NCBI GenBank assembly: GCA_032158295.1
Contig: CM063249.1
Span: forward strand, 19,036,416-19,100,415
Source of the DNA: Pycnopodia helianthoides
Taxonomy: Eukaryota; Echinodermata; Asteroidea; Forcipulatida; Asteriidae
Direction: 5' to 3'
DNA length: 64,000 nucleotides
Shown here: positions 43,701-54,600 of the stretch, piece after piece
How positions within the stretch are numbered: position 1 is the first letter of the stretch
Layout: every line of letters starts with the position of its first letter
Notes under the pieces: model-generated
What the model saw: only the letters and a program-made list of their open reading frames with translations
Database searches by the model: none
Told to the model about the DNA's origin: nothing
Translations under genes and position numbers: made by a program

Positions 43701-46700
43701 TGTATACAGTATACGTGCACTCTCTAAACCTGACAGCCTCTGTATGCGGACAGTACGAGTGCGGATGACCTACGCACAGGTATCGTGCTCAGTGTGTACG
43801 CACACTACGCACAGCGCTATAGTGTTACAGTACATGGTATGCATGTGGGTTTATGGCGACAAGCATATGGCTGCTTCCCAACAATTATTGCAAAAGAACT
43901 CAAAAGCAGCCATGCTTTTTTTTAGAGTAGCTTGCTTGGTTTGTTTACGAGTATATCCACCGAGTCAATTGGCTCAGATTGCCGATTTAGTCTCCGCCAT
44001 TTAAAGAGTCAAAATGTTCGCAAAGGAATTGACAATGGAAAATGTAAACAGCGCGCGCATCGTGCGTCGTGCAAGGGGGTCAATGTTTGCATATAACACA
44101 TCTTACGAACAAAGTAAGCATGTTAGTGTACACTACCTGTAAGCATTGTACAGCTTTGTGTGCGTCGATGATAAGGACATTGTATGTAAAAACCGAACAT
44201 CCAGGGAAGTGGAGCATCGGATATCTTTCCACGAATTGAGACTCATTTAGCTCTGAACAAGCGATGCCCGATTTCCTGGCGATGTTTATTTTATCCACGA
44301 AAACTTTGTTCCTGGACGGAGAAATTACGGCACTCGGTGTTTTGCTGAACAAACAATGCAAATGAAAAATCAATTATAAAAGGTAAATGATGAAGTGTGT
44401 GTGCAAAGACACTTTTAATAATTATAGTTAAATTACAAGTTACAACTTACTACTTGTGCTTAGATTTTAATGAATTTGTTTCAATTGTCTCATTACATCG
44501 TCATAGAGTAGCCTAGATAAATAAAAAGTTTGTTTAAAAAAACTACTGGGTCAAAACAGTGGAGGCTTCCTTCTCCAGTTGAGACCACATTTGGTGTTGC
44601 TCTGGCATTGCAGTCTGGTGCCGGTAGTCTGTATAGGGATAGCGTAGGACGCGCACAGCTCCATGTGAACTACCGCGGTTGTGAGGTAACGGGAACTGCA
44701 AATAAAAACAGATCAAGTGAAACACTCCGTTAATTATAGTATGAATGCGATTATATCTACAAATCCAAACGCAAAAAGAAAAACAAGTAGGGAAAACCGA
44801 AGGTCTTATGAATGTACCAAAAACTCTTTTGCATCAATTACCTGATTTTAACTGCAGAACAAAACAAAAAAATCACTTTCACTGGAGTTTCAATAACTTC
44901 ACAGCTTTCTCATAGGGAATTAAAGCAAGACGAATTACGCGATATTTTTTATCACGGGGACGTTGGATTAATTAAAAACAGTTGGTTTCTCACACTGGGC
45001 ATGCAATAGTGTATAATCAGTTTGCCGCACTTTTTGTTTATTTTTATGTTATGCGAATGACTGCCGGCTATAGAGTCATACACATCGTCTTACATAACAC
45101 TGGAGTCAATGCAATCCGTTAATACAGGTCACACTCCCCCAAAATTATGGGGTTTCCATGCTCCTTCGCTTCGCTTATATATACGCATGAAAACAGTTTC
45201 ATTCTATTGGACGACATATAATAATTACACTGGCAAATCAATTCTCATTTTATAATTTTAATATTCAAAGCGTGGGAAGCGGCCGCCTTGACTGCTTGAA
45301 CACAAAGAACTTCGATGTATAGGGTTTTGTTTCTACCTCGAAAAGGATCACGGTTTGCAGAAAGTGTCTTGAAGCAATCTTGGTTTCTACGTTCTGTTGC
45401 TTCTCGTCTGCTTTTTCTGCACTCTGTTTCTTTCCCGCCTGCCTCCTTCGCTGTTTGTGTACTCTAAGGAAATGCTAATGTTCTCCCCTTCCTCGAGTTA
45501 TTGGATGATTATCCAACCTGCTTTGCTCGTGTCCGGGATTTGATTTATTTTATTTGGCTTTCGTTAGGTTATCAGTTCTTTAATTTCTTAAGGTGGCGTT
45601 GATAACTTTTGGATATCGTAGATCCTCTCTAGGATCGCTACTTTGATTTTTCCCGACTGGATTTCCAACTGTCCGCAGAAAGAAAACTGTGCTATGTTTC
45701 CTTGCTTTGACAGCTTTTTGGACTCGTTCTGAAGCTCTTCGAATCTTACATCGAATCGAAATAATGCTAACATTTGTCAGAGGTACACGTTGCCTTGGAT
45801 TGGGCGAGTTGGTCTATAACAAGCGTTTGTAACCGTTTGTTATCAAATGCATAGGGCCTATGGTTAGAAAGATGTTTTAAAAGTAGAATACAGTGATCCA
45901 CACATGCCTCGAAATTGCGTGGTTTTTCCTTTTACATCGTGAACTAATTACACGGTCGGCCATTTCTTGACTCCACAAATCGGCCGACCGTGTTAGTTTG
46001 CAAAGTTCAAAAGGAAACCACGCAATATCAAGGCATTGTGTGGCTCATTGTATTCTACTCTTAAAACATTTTTCTAACCATAAAAATGCAATTTATAACA
46101 AACGGTTACAAACGCTTTTTATAGACCAACTCGCCCGATCCACGGCAACGTGTACCTTTAACCCTCGACGTAACCTGAACTAATTCTTTTAGCCAACGTC
46201 CAGTGACCTGAACTATACTGCTGGCATTGTGCCCAAGGTTATTTCTTATGTAACAGTACAATGATGTCGTTGTGTGCACTTAATTGTTTATTCTTGTTCG
46301 TCATTTTCCTTCTGAACTGCCTACACCAATATAGGGTATGGCTTGCCTGGAGGCTCGTCGACCAGATGGAGCTGGCACTTAACATTCACTTTGATTGTCA
46401 TTTACGTATTTACACATGTCCTACATGATTAGAAACCAGATAGTAGACCAGCCAACTTTGAAAAGGTCCTCTAGAAAAAAAATCCACGGCATAGTTTGTT
46501 AATGGCTGGCATCCATGCTAGATCTATTGTTAATAGCAAGGGGAAGACGATTAGGGTGGATATGGTACCCCCCTCAATTTTGAGTTTTAATGTCCCTTTG
46601 GCTGGCCTACTAAGAGATAAAACTCAATGAGCAAAAAACTCTGGATAACCTTGTGGCTATCAGTAAATTGTACACAATAATGGGGGCCCTTGTTCCATTG

Positions 46701-47151
46701 TGTAGTGTCCCCACAACAGTATGCAATGTGCGATCATGGAGTCGGGAATAGTCTCCATGCATGGTGTGATCCTTGACAACGCACAACGCATACAAAAAAA
46801 TGTCCGCTTACAAAATGTTGGGTGCGTGAACTGGTGACCTGTAATGGTCAGCGTCAATTTCTCAATGGCAAAAAATGCTTTTTGTCGGGACATGCTACTT
46901 GGTTTCGTATGCGAAATCACCCTCTGTAAGATTCTAATTATTAGATTTATACCATCTGAGGCATGCAGGTAGATCGATCAGCAAAGGGGCAAGTCCCTTA
47001 AAGGTCTAGAACCGCAAATAAAAGCGAGACCCTTACTCCATGTGAGACTTACCTGGTCCAAAAGGAGGACTTTGTATCCATCTTTCACAAGTTGGAAGGC
47101 GGAACTTAAACCTAAAACACCAGCACCCACAATGATACAGTCATACTCCAT
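37697..47151 (-). CDS. PIPOX: Peroxisomal sarcosine/pipecolate oxidase-like flavoenzyme
   Basis: Family members oxidise sarcosine, L-pipecolate or related secondary amines with O2, giving H2O2, in peroxisomes. Eight coding exons: 47151-47053, 44695-44547, 44344-44137, 41245-41060, 40403-40260, 39849-39691, 38561-38486, 37827-37697, joining in frame to 1152 nt, 383 aa (human about 390). Visible features: N-terminal FAD-binding motif CIIVGAGVLGL (residues 5-15); GSSHGAVRVLR (41-51), an active-site arginine loop; Lys262 and His266 in FVKVNYH, matching the oxygen-activating Lys and nearby His of bacterial monomeric sarcosine oxidase; Cys312 in EPCLYT, the covalent FAD-attachment Cys; C-terminal AKL, a type 1 peroxisomal signal. 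Oddity: the usual SGHGFK reads SGKGFK (Lys342 for His), preceded by CSM where relatives have AGF, so substrate range may differ. I use PIPOX as the family symbol; exact orthology is not proven. The stop codon lies in a MITE target site, and introns hold a LINE fragment and MITEs. Confidence 0.92.
38600..38782. repeat. Fragment of the GTGTACA-type MITE in PIPOX intron 6
   Basis: The stretch from aaatagtggtaaaaaatgtt to cttaccaatgttgtgcacaa is colinear with the right two-thirds of the element at 2262-2598. The left end is missing and no TTAA borders remain. Confidence 0.6.
39003..39113. repeat. Truncated GTGTACA-family MITE in PIPOX intron 6
   Basis: It begins TTAAAGGCCCTGTACACTAT and continues through ggtagaaagggttcctta. 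This is the right end of the family seen at 63136-63479, in inverse orientation, cut off after about 110 bp. Confidence 0.7.
41567..42900 (-). mobile_element. 5'-truncated, dead LINE (CR1/jockey-group reverse transcriptase)
   Basis: On the minus strand, from 42900 down: QHGFRKKLSCETQL; motif A VLFLDFSKAFDRVAHRKLL; motif B SGVPQGSELGPALFLLYIND; motif C RLFADAS, where the expected FADD has lost its second Asp. After a frame change near 42370 come CKYLGVTITDNLSWN and KASRSLGLVRRTLG; after another near 42050 come SDILALLGWDTLHDRRLLHQ and RRPSRHNQTNQ; then VAAVNAPNLKGFQREAL before the end. The order is that of the CR1/jockey group. The 5' end (endonuclease, first part of RT) is missing, two frame changes are present and the catalytic motif is mutated. 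It lies in PIPOX intron 3, same strand as the host gene. Confidence 0.88.
45781..46157. mobile_element. Near-complete hairpin MITE with about 180-bp arms
   Basis: The left arm starts aggtacacgttgccttggat and continues ggcgagttggtctataa; the right arm ends in the inverse. Pairing runs almost to the centre, where cacggtcggcc and ggccgaccgtg flank a spacer of about 20 bp. It lies in PIPOX intron 1. A one-arm relative is at 62838-63003. Confidence 0.85.
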
Positions 47152-47660
47152 CGTCGTTGCTGTTACGTTGGTGTTGATAGTTGTGGGCTCTCATGCAAAA
47201 TGTTAGAGAAAAAATGCACGTGATAGTTTTATTTTAGTTTGTGTGTTGCATGCAGTGTGCCGTGACGACTTTGCTATGCGGCGGCGCGGTGGTCGGCTCA
47301 GAGCGAGTCGGTCGCAGATAGGGTTTCAAAACAGATATGGCTAAATAAGTTAGCGGAGCAGAACAGATCGTTAGTTGAAGTTCACTGTACAAAGTGTATA
47401 TTATTTTGTTCATTCTTGCATGTGGAATATTTGAGTTTGATGTAAAAGCACACTAAAACGGGAAGCGATATTTTTTTCCCCAGCCAAAATTTGCATACCT
47501 CGCTCCCATTGGCTGGGGTCCTTAACCATAAGCTTCATTACACTGCACAGAATCGCTCATCACACGTCACTTTCGCAAGGCCAGTTTGCTTCACAGTCTA
47601 GCAGCAGAATGTACGTGTCCGAGTTGAGTAAAAAAATAGTTTATTTATCGGTTGGTTTGC
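47152..47660. other. PIPOX upstream region
   Basis: This should contain the promoter of the PIPOX-like gene on the minus strand. A locally GC-rich patch lies at about 47275-47325 (gcggcggcgcggtggtcggc). I see no TATA box or other clear motif. Confidence 0.4.
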
Positions 47661-47668
47661 CACGGGTG

Positions 47669-48888
47669 CAGGCGCGGTTCTACGGGGGGCTCGCGGTTCT
47701 ACGGGGGGGGGGGCTAGGGGGCTAGGGGGGCTTAAGCCTACTGACTTTACAAAAGACAGAGACCTTTTGTCTCCAACTTAAACAACAAACAGCCATAGGA
47801 TGGTTGATTACGAGACCACACCAGAGCCATGGGACATTGGATTCACAACGTTTCTCTGCCTATATTATCACCGGAAAAATGTTCTTTTTAGTAAGTTCTA
47901 ACCTCTTTACCTCCCCCTCCCCTCCCTTCCTAAAAACCTTCTTTTTTCTATTAGTATAAGGAGGCTTGAAAACATGGCTTGAAAATGTCTGTTTTAAACA
48001 TCGCCTACTGACTTTTCAAAAGACAGAGACCTTTTGTCTCCAACTTAAACAACAAACAATCATAGGATGGTTGATTACGAGACCACACCAGAGCCATGGG
48101 ACATAAGATTCACAACGTTTCTCTGCCTATTTATCCCTCGATGTCTACCTCTGGAGATAATAGTTTCCATTTTTCCGCACTTCAATTAACACATCACTAA
48201 TTTGCTTCTTGCTCTATGGTTAAACATAATATACTTTCTCTCACCACCCTCCCTCCCTCCATTCTGTCCAGCCCCCGGGCTTCCGGCAGTTTCTGCCCTT
48301 CCTCCCCCCCCCCCCCATTTATCTAAAAAGAACTATACTTGACGCCTCAAATGTTTTTTTGAAGCTTGCCTTTCGATACATTGTTCTCACTCGTCACGGA
48401 GAGAATCTTCATAACTGACAAATTTGTAAGCTTTTTGAACATTATGACTGCGTTCCGGTCCAATTATTTTTCTTTGATTGTCCATTAATAAAACCTCTCT
48501 ATATGATGCTTTTATCGAATACCATCAAAACAAAATTCGTGGCCACATGATCTCATCATTTGACTTGATTGCACACGGCTACATATATGATTTCACTCTT
48601 CCCTCTATAAACATCCCATAATATTCTCAATCAAAGTCGTTACACCACTGCAAGCTTTTGTTCTGTCCACCGTTTTGGAGTTTTGGAGTCAAAATAATTT
48701 GCACGCAACTGCATCATGTGTTGTATGATTATTGTATCTTTATACTTATTACGCACCAAATACATGAAAAATGCACTGTACTGTTGCTTTTCGACTCCCA
48801 AAATGAAATAGCAGTAGCGAAAGTTAAAGGGTGACGTCACGTGTAAAAGGTCTAGCCCCCGAAAATTGTGGCTCTAGAACCGCGCCTG
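47669..48888. mobile_element. Non-autonomous hAT element with 8-bp target duplication
   Basis: The ends CAGGCGCGGTTCTA and TAGAACCGCGCCTG are perfect 14-bp inverted repeats, and CACGGGTG borders the element at 47661-47668 and 48889-48896. An 8-bp duplication with CAG-starting ends is diagnostic of the hAT superfamily. At 1220 bp it has no transposase frame. Inside, a block of about 135 bp (starting gcctactgactttacaaaag) is repeated directly at about 47736-47870 and 48002-48135. The left end has a duplicated cgcggttctacgggggg. Confidence 0.92.
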
Positions 48889-48896
48889 CACGGGTG

Positions 48897-51670
48897 TAGA
48901 GGGTCTCCGTTTCTGTAAATTTCGAAAAGTTAAATCAAACTGAAACAGTTTGAATATGATACAAAATATCCAAGCCCATTTTGGCTAATTGCTGCCTTGT
49001 CCAACACGACTTGAAAGGGATATACTGGTTGTCGCATTATTGTTAGTAGTATTATATAACTAAATAGGGTCTTTGTTATTATTATAATGGAAAATAATTA
49101 ATAAGATACAGAAAAGAAACAAAACACACGATGTAAATGAGAAAATAACAATGTTTACACAAGTCCCTTGCTGGAACAACAAAAAATGAGGAGAGTCAGG
49201 ATAAAAGGAGATGATCAATATGGTTTCTTGGGGGGGATATGTCTAGATTTAGAAATGATGTCACAGAGAAAATACAAGATCAGTGACATATCATTTCCTA
49301 GAAAGTCAGACGAGGTAACGGTCAACAGGGGAGTAATGGTCAGTACTGGGGGACCTCGAGGTCATAGCCTAAAAAGACTGTGTGTGGTGTGTTTGCTGAG
49401 AAGTGAGAGTGAGCCTAGAAATGACGGAGTATGGGCCACCTGTTGACATGATGTTATGATTATTGTGGGGAAATAGTGAATTTTGTAGGGAAATCAGCCT
49501 TATTAACATTCAATTTATTGGCTTCAGTTTTGGATCATAAACCATATAATCCGCATTCAAAGAAGGACGACAGTCACTGTACAATGAGACGTTTACATTC
49601 GCAGTTGATGATCGCATTGCTGTTTCAGGTAGGCCTATTACTATTGGTGTACACCACGTCCGCGCAAAAGCAAAGAGATCACGATGCACTGCAAGCTCGT
49701 ACACGTTGTGTATAAACATGTACTGTATTGTACATAGGCGAACACGGAAGGGCTTTTCAGCATGAATAATTCAGCATCATCCAGCCAATGGGAAGCGAAA
49801 ATGCAAATGATGGCCTTTACCGTAGAAACGGTAGGTGCAAACCTCTAACCCGAAAGTAAACAAATATGGTCTGGGATTTATTAATGTAATGAGTGATGTG
49901 TTGATTGCTTCATGTAAAATACTATGCTGTTAAGTCTAGCGATACATGTAACATTGTAGGTTACTTTTTTGAAATAAAAAGATCAGATGTATATGAACCT
50001 TCTATTAGAATTGTACACTGCTAAAAAGACACCATAATTTTGCATGTCAAGGTAATATTTTTTCTTGTCATCCACGAACCGGTGTAACAGGCAGCACGTT
50101 ACCAGTCGCGCTCACTATTGATTACTTCTCCCCCCAAAAAAACGAACTAAAAAAACCAAAATGTTTCAGTCATCATTTTACTGACCATGCCAGTGGCGTT
50201 CGGTTTCTCATTTAACTCACAGTTAAAGGACCTGTTGTGTCCGAAAAGATCAACTCGATTCAATTAAGGTAATGGTCGCAACTGTTATATTAGAGAGTTT
50301 AGGCGAAGCAACACAGACACTTGCGAATTCAATGAATTTTACATGTGCTTATTAGAACTTCATAAACAATGGTAGAATATCCTGATGCGTCTGATGAAAA
50401 CTATTCTACAGCTTCTAATTAAGCCTTTGGAATGGTTGGCGACGAGTGCAAGAGGCTATTAAGTAACTCAATAAACACAAGTTATCGTTTGCATTGAACA
50501 AGTTAGTTTTAGTGTTAGAAGAAGTCCAGTTAATGCATAAGTTCAATGTCTAATTCAGAATATTGTATGCATCGAAATAGCACCTTTAAAAGCAGCTTCA
50601 GTTATTAAACGGATCAAATAAAAAAATAACCAGGGTTCCAACGACTGTTTAGTACACTTTGTTGAAATTTGTATAACTTGTTAAACCTCTAATTATTACG
50701 TCTATACGAAGGGTCAGTTATTTAAAAATGAAAAATACTTTCAATTTGAATGTGCACTGATTATATAGCTCATACCTGTAAAACCATCAAATTTTTCTGA
50801 CATAAAAAGTTCAGGAATCTTTATTCGAAGACCCCACAAAGCAACGTTGTTAATTCTGATTGCAGCAAATGAAATACGCGGGAAGGAAACCACATTAATG
50901 ACAGGATTTCCTTCTTTTCGCTACGACAAGATGGGAATCAATATACTGTTCCAAAAACAATTATGAGCTTTTTTTGCAGTTTTATTTAGAAAGGGAAGCC
51001 TTATCATTGCATGTATTACAACTGCTATCACTGTATACAAACAGTGAAAAGTAAAATACAAAGCAATTGCAGAACAAGAACAAAAATGTTATAAAGTGTC
51101 CAAAAAACACACTATTAAGCAAGGTGCATGACAAAACTTTGTTTCTTTCCCTACAGTCATTGGTATACACTAATTTAAAATCAAATGCGTTTTAATTAAA
51201 TTCATATTCTTGATAACGAAACAGCCGTTAGTGTTAAGTATGGACACCACGTAAGGCATGCGACGCACGTTACGCAAAGGGCTAGGGCTAATCAGATCAA
51301 CAAAGATCCACCTTCTACCATAGAAATTGAAGGTTATTGAAATTACAAAATAATAAGAGGAACGCACGTTTTCTCCATCAAGACAAACTCCTATCAAAAC
51401 AGAAGGAATTTATTAATTGCTCATTTTACCTTTTCGTTAGAACCGACCTACATATAAGTTGGTGCCACCTCATGACCAATCTTCACAAGCTTCTAGGTAA
51501 CTGCTACTTCAGTGAGCAACATCTTCAAACAGTGTTCGTTACAGCTCGATATCAGTTTAGTTTTGATACATAATCAAAATCTTATACATCTTTTATTGAT
51601 GAGAAACAGCTCTTCAGTAAATACCTCTTTAATTTACTTGGCAATTGAACTGTGCGCAATTTGGGGGGAA
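48897..51670. other. Intergenic region upstream of the lectin-like gene
   Basis: No intact gene is recognised. The open frame at 49168-49446 has no familiar features. A possible signal-peptide exon at 49584 is listed separately. The proximal promoter of the lectin-like gene should be just upstream of 51671, but I see no clear core element. Confidence 0.45.
49584..49715 (+). CDS. Possible signal-peptide-encoding exon or short secreted peptide
   Basis: An ATG at 49584 opens 43 codons starting MRRLHSQLMIALLFQ and continuing VGLLLLVYTTSAQ, a convincing secretory signal shape (basic start, long Leu-rich core, small residues before SAQ). A GTAGGC right after the codon for Gln15 could be a splice donor (phase 0), or translation could run to the stop after TRCV. 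No downstream exon can be assigned; the phase does not match lectin exon 2, which needs phase 1. It may be a chance frame. Confidence 0.25.
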   Translation: MRRLHSQLMIALLFQVGLLLLVYTTSAQKQRDHDALQARTRCV

Positions 51671-54600
51671 ATGAGGAAGATGTGTAGCTTTCTTTCTGTA
51701 GTGGCACTGATGGCCTTCATTGAAGGTAAGCATTTTTAGAATATTTGTATTTTTGTATTCATTGGACTTGTTGTGAAGAACAAGACCCTCAAGCTCGTGG
51801 CAATTTCTTACTAACATTAACAGTTTTCTATTTAAAAATCCATTCACTAGTTATTTTTAGGTCTGTAAGTAAACTATAATATAGTAAGCATAGGATAGGC
51901 ATATCCTGTTGATAGGCACATCTGCTATTCGCGCCACTTCCATCGCTCCAAAAACTGTCCTACAATTTTGTTTTGTATTTTCTTCATTCAAAGGCATTTC
52001 TTTGAGGATCCTGAGACTTTGAAACTTATATTAAAGAGCTACTTGAACGAGAGTAAAGAAAACGTACTATTTGCTGAAATTCATTTACAAGCGCACAATG
52101 AATACAGACATACAGGTCACATCGTATAAAAATGTTTTTAATAAATACAAAAAAATCATTTCGACCACGACTCAACGTTGCTCTTCATTTAGTTTCGCAA
52201 AAAGCCCCGTGACGTAATAAATCTGTGTGACGTCATGTGTGGGAGTGGTGTTTTTATACCACTCTGCAGTATTGCGCATTGTAATGGAAAGAGCACAGTT
52301 TTTGTCAACCATACAAGTGGTGTACCTAATTTTTCTTTAAGATTGATTGAACACAGATGATTGTAAACAGCAAAACCAATAAGTTTTCGAGATTTTAGAA
52401 TATAAGTTGAGAATAAACATGTAGTACAATTTTTCCAAATCTAGCATTGATTCCATTTGTTTAATTCTCAAGGGTTTGTCTTCCTGATTTTGACCTATAC
52501 ATGTAAACAAATACTTAAGGATTTGAAAATTGTCGGTCTGAACTTGATTACGTGGGCCTTCACTCTAACAACAGGCTTTAGTGAATACAGCTTAGTTTTA
52601 CAGGACAGACAGCTGATCGAGTTTTGCTGTCCTGAAACAGGTAGACATGTGGCTACATGAGGCCATGACGCCCAAATTATTGTAGCTCACGCTGCGTTGG
52701 GACAAATCATTCCTATAGTTATCTGTGAAATGTGTGCTGCAAATCATTATTTTGATAAGCTCACAATTGGATCGAGTGTTGTCAACGATCGAAACGATCC
52801 CCTGTATTAGAAATCGGGGGAAACCGGATTCGGATGTTTCACCGTACACCCACCAACGGCACATAATGATGGCATATTATCCCAGCACCCAAGAAACTTT
52901 GTAAAAACGATTTAATTAACTAATCTCTTTCGCATACTATCGAATCCCCATCTACAAACGACAGTGTCCTATTGTTTACGAGAAGCTAACTCACACATAT
53001 GACGTCACAATAAAGCGCACCGCCTACGGCAGAAAGGTTTCTAGTTTTTCAAAACCTTGAGGTTAGGGGCAAATTTTTTGATCAATGATTACGAAAAAAT
53101 CTAAAAGTGTAAACACATCAAAAATATATTTAATGACAACTAAACACATTATAAACAAGTTTAAATAGCATTTTCGTAAAAAGAAATTCGCTCAAGTAAC
53201 TTGTTATATAAAGGCAAGTCAACAGAGGAGAAAAATAGCTACATGCGTTTCTTCGCGTTGCTTTAACAGGGGAATTGTTTTACACTTTTAAAAATGCAAT
53301 TTAATTGCTCCAAGATCACGTTGATAATATAGTTTACAAAAAAGAGAGTTTTATTCTTACATATGCAGTGAATGGTTAAAAAATAGCAGTGCACCATGGT
53401 CGAAACAAAGAACCGATTCGTTTATAATGGCTAAAAATACACCTCCCGTCCGCCGACCCATTTTCGTATGGCTCAAACTGTTGTTACTCATTACAATAAT
53501 GGAAGACTGAACGCCCTTCCGTCCATTACGTGCTCTTAAAGGACACTGAACGCCCTTCCGTCTATAGCAATATCTTGGTGATTTGTAAGGCATCCATTTT
53601 CAAACTTTTTCATGTTGATCCAATATGTTTGCTATCTTTATTGCTACCACAGGACATGTAGAAGTTGCTGCAAAAGTGTGCTCTTTTGCGCAGGAGCACA
53701 ACCCTAGCCGTGGACATAAACTCCAATGGGTGATGGCCGGTAGTAAAGACGAACGCTGCTTGTGTACGGTTATCTTACCAGGGGGAGTAAACACAATGGC
53801 ACCGAAGAGACCATCTTATGAACAATACTACACTGATCAACCACTGTTTACTGATGACGTGGAGATGATTCACGACTATTTCGATTGCCATGATGACAGC
53901 ATGACGACTTCCATAAAGACCATAGGTAATTATTGTCAGGGTGCCGGTATTACTGTATGGTCGAGTTGGTCATTATTCTTTCAGACCTGTATAGATTTTT
54001 CAAAGGCTGTGCGTATAAACTGCATTAGTTTCTTTTTGGTGGGGTGGATTTGGTTCCCACATTCCTTGCTTTAACGTGTAAAGTAAACGTTCAAATTAGC
54101 GCGAGATTTTTAAACAGTCTCTATTTTGGTGTGCATTTTTCGCGCATGCATTCAAAGTCAGACGTTTCCGCGCAAAATCTAATGTGTTCTGTTTTCTCTC
54201 TCAGAACATACCGACTGTCAAGCTTGGTTTGATGTCGGTAGCACTAGCAGTGGGGTATACATCATCAGTATACCATCACAGGCAGGCAGGAAAGAGGTTT
54301 ACTGTGATATGGAAGATGACAAAGGCTGGTTGGTAAGTCAAATTGATTCAAGCAGCACCAACTAGTCCCTTGCCGTTAGTTTTGGTGTAGTTTATGTGTC
54401 CAAAGAAAACACTCTCATGCATGCCAGTCGAGAATCAATAAAACAATAATGATTAATACGTACCACCAAATCATGATTACATAGTTCAACACTAGCAGAT
54501 ACGGTGGAGACATAAAGCTGATGTACACAAAGCTATTTATGGATGGACACAACTGAACCGATCAGGGCTCCTTGGTTTGGGTGAACCTTTGCGCATACAA

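Noticed and set aside
49168..49446. A 92-codon open frame upstream of the lectin-like gene
   Set aside because: No recognisable domain, signal or splice context.
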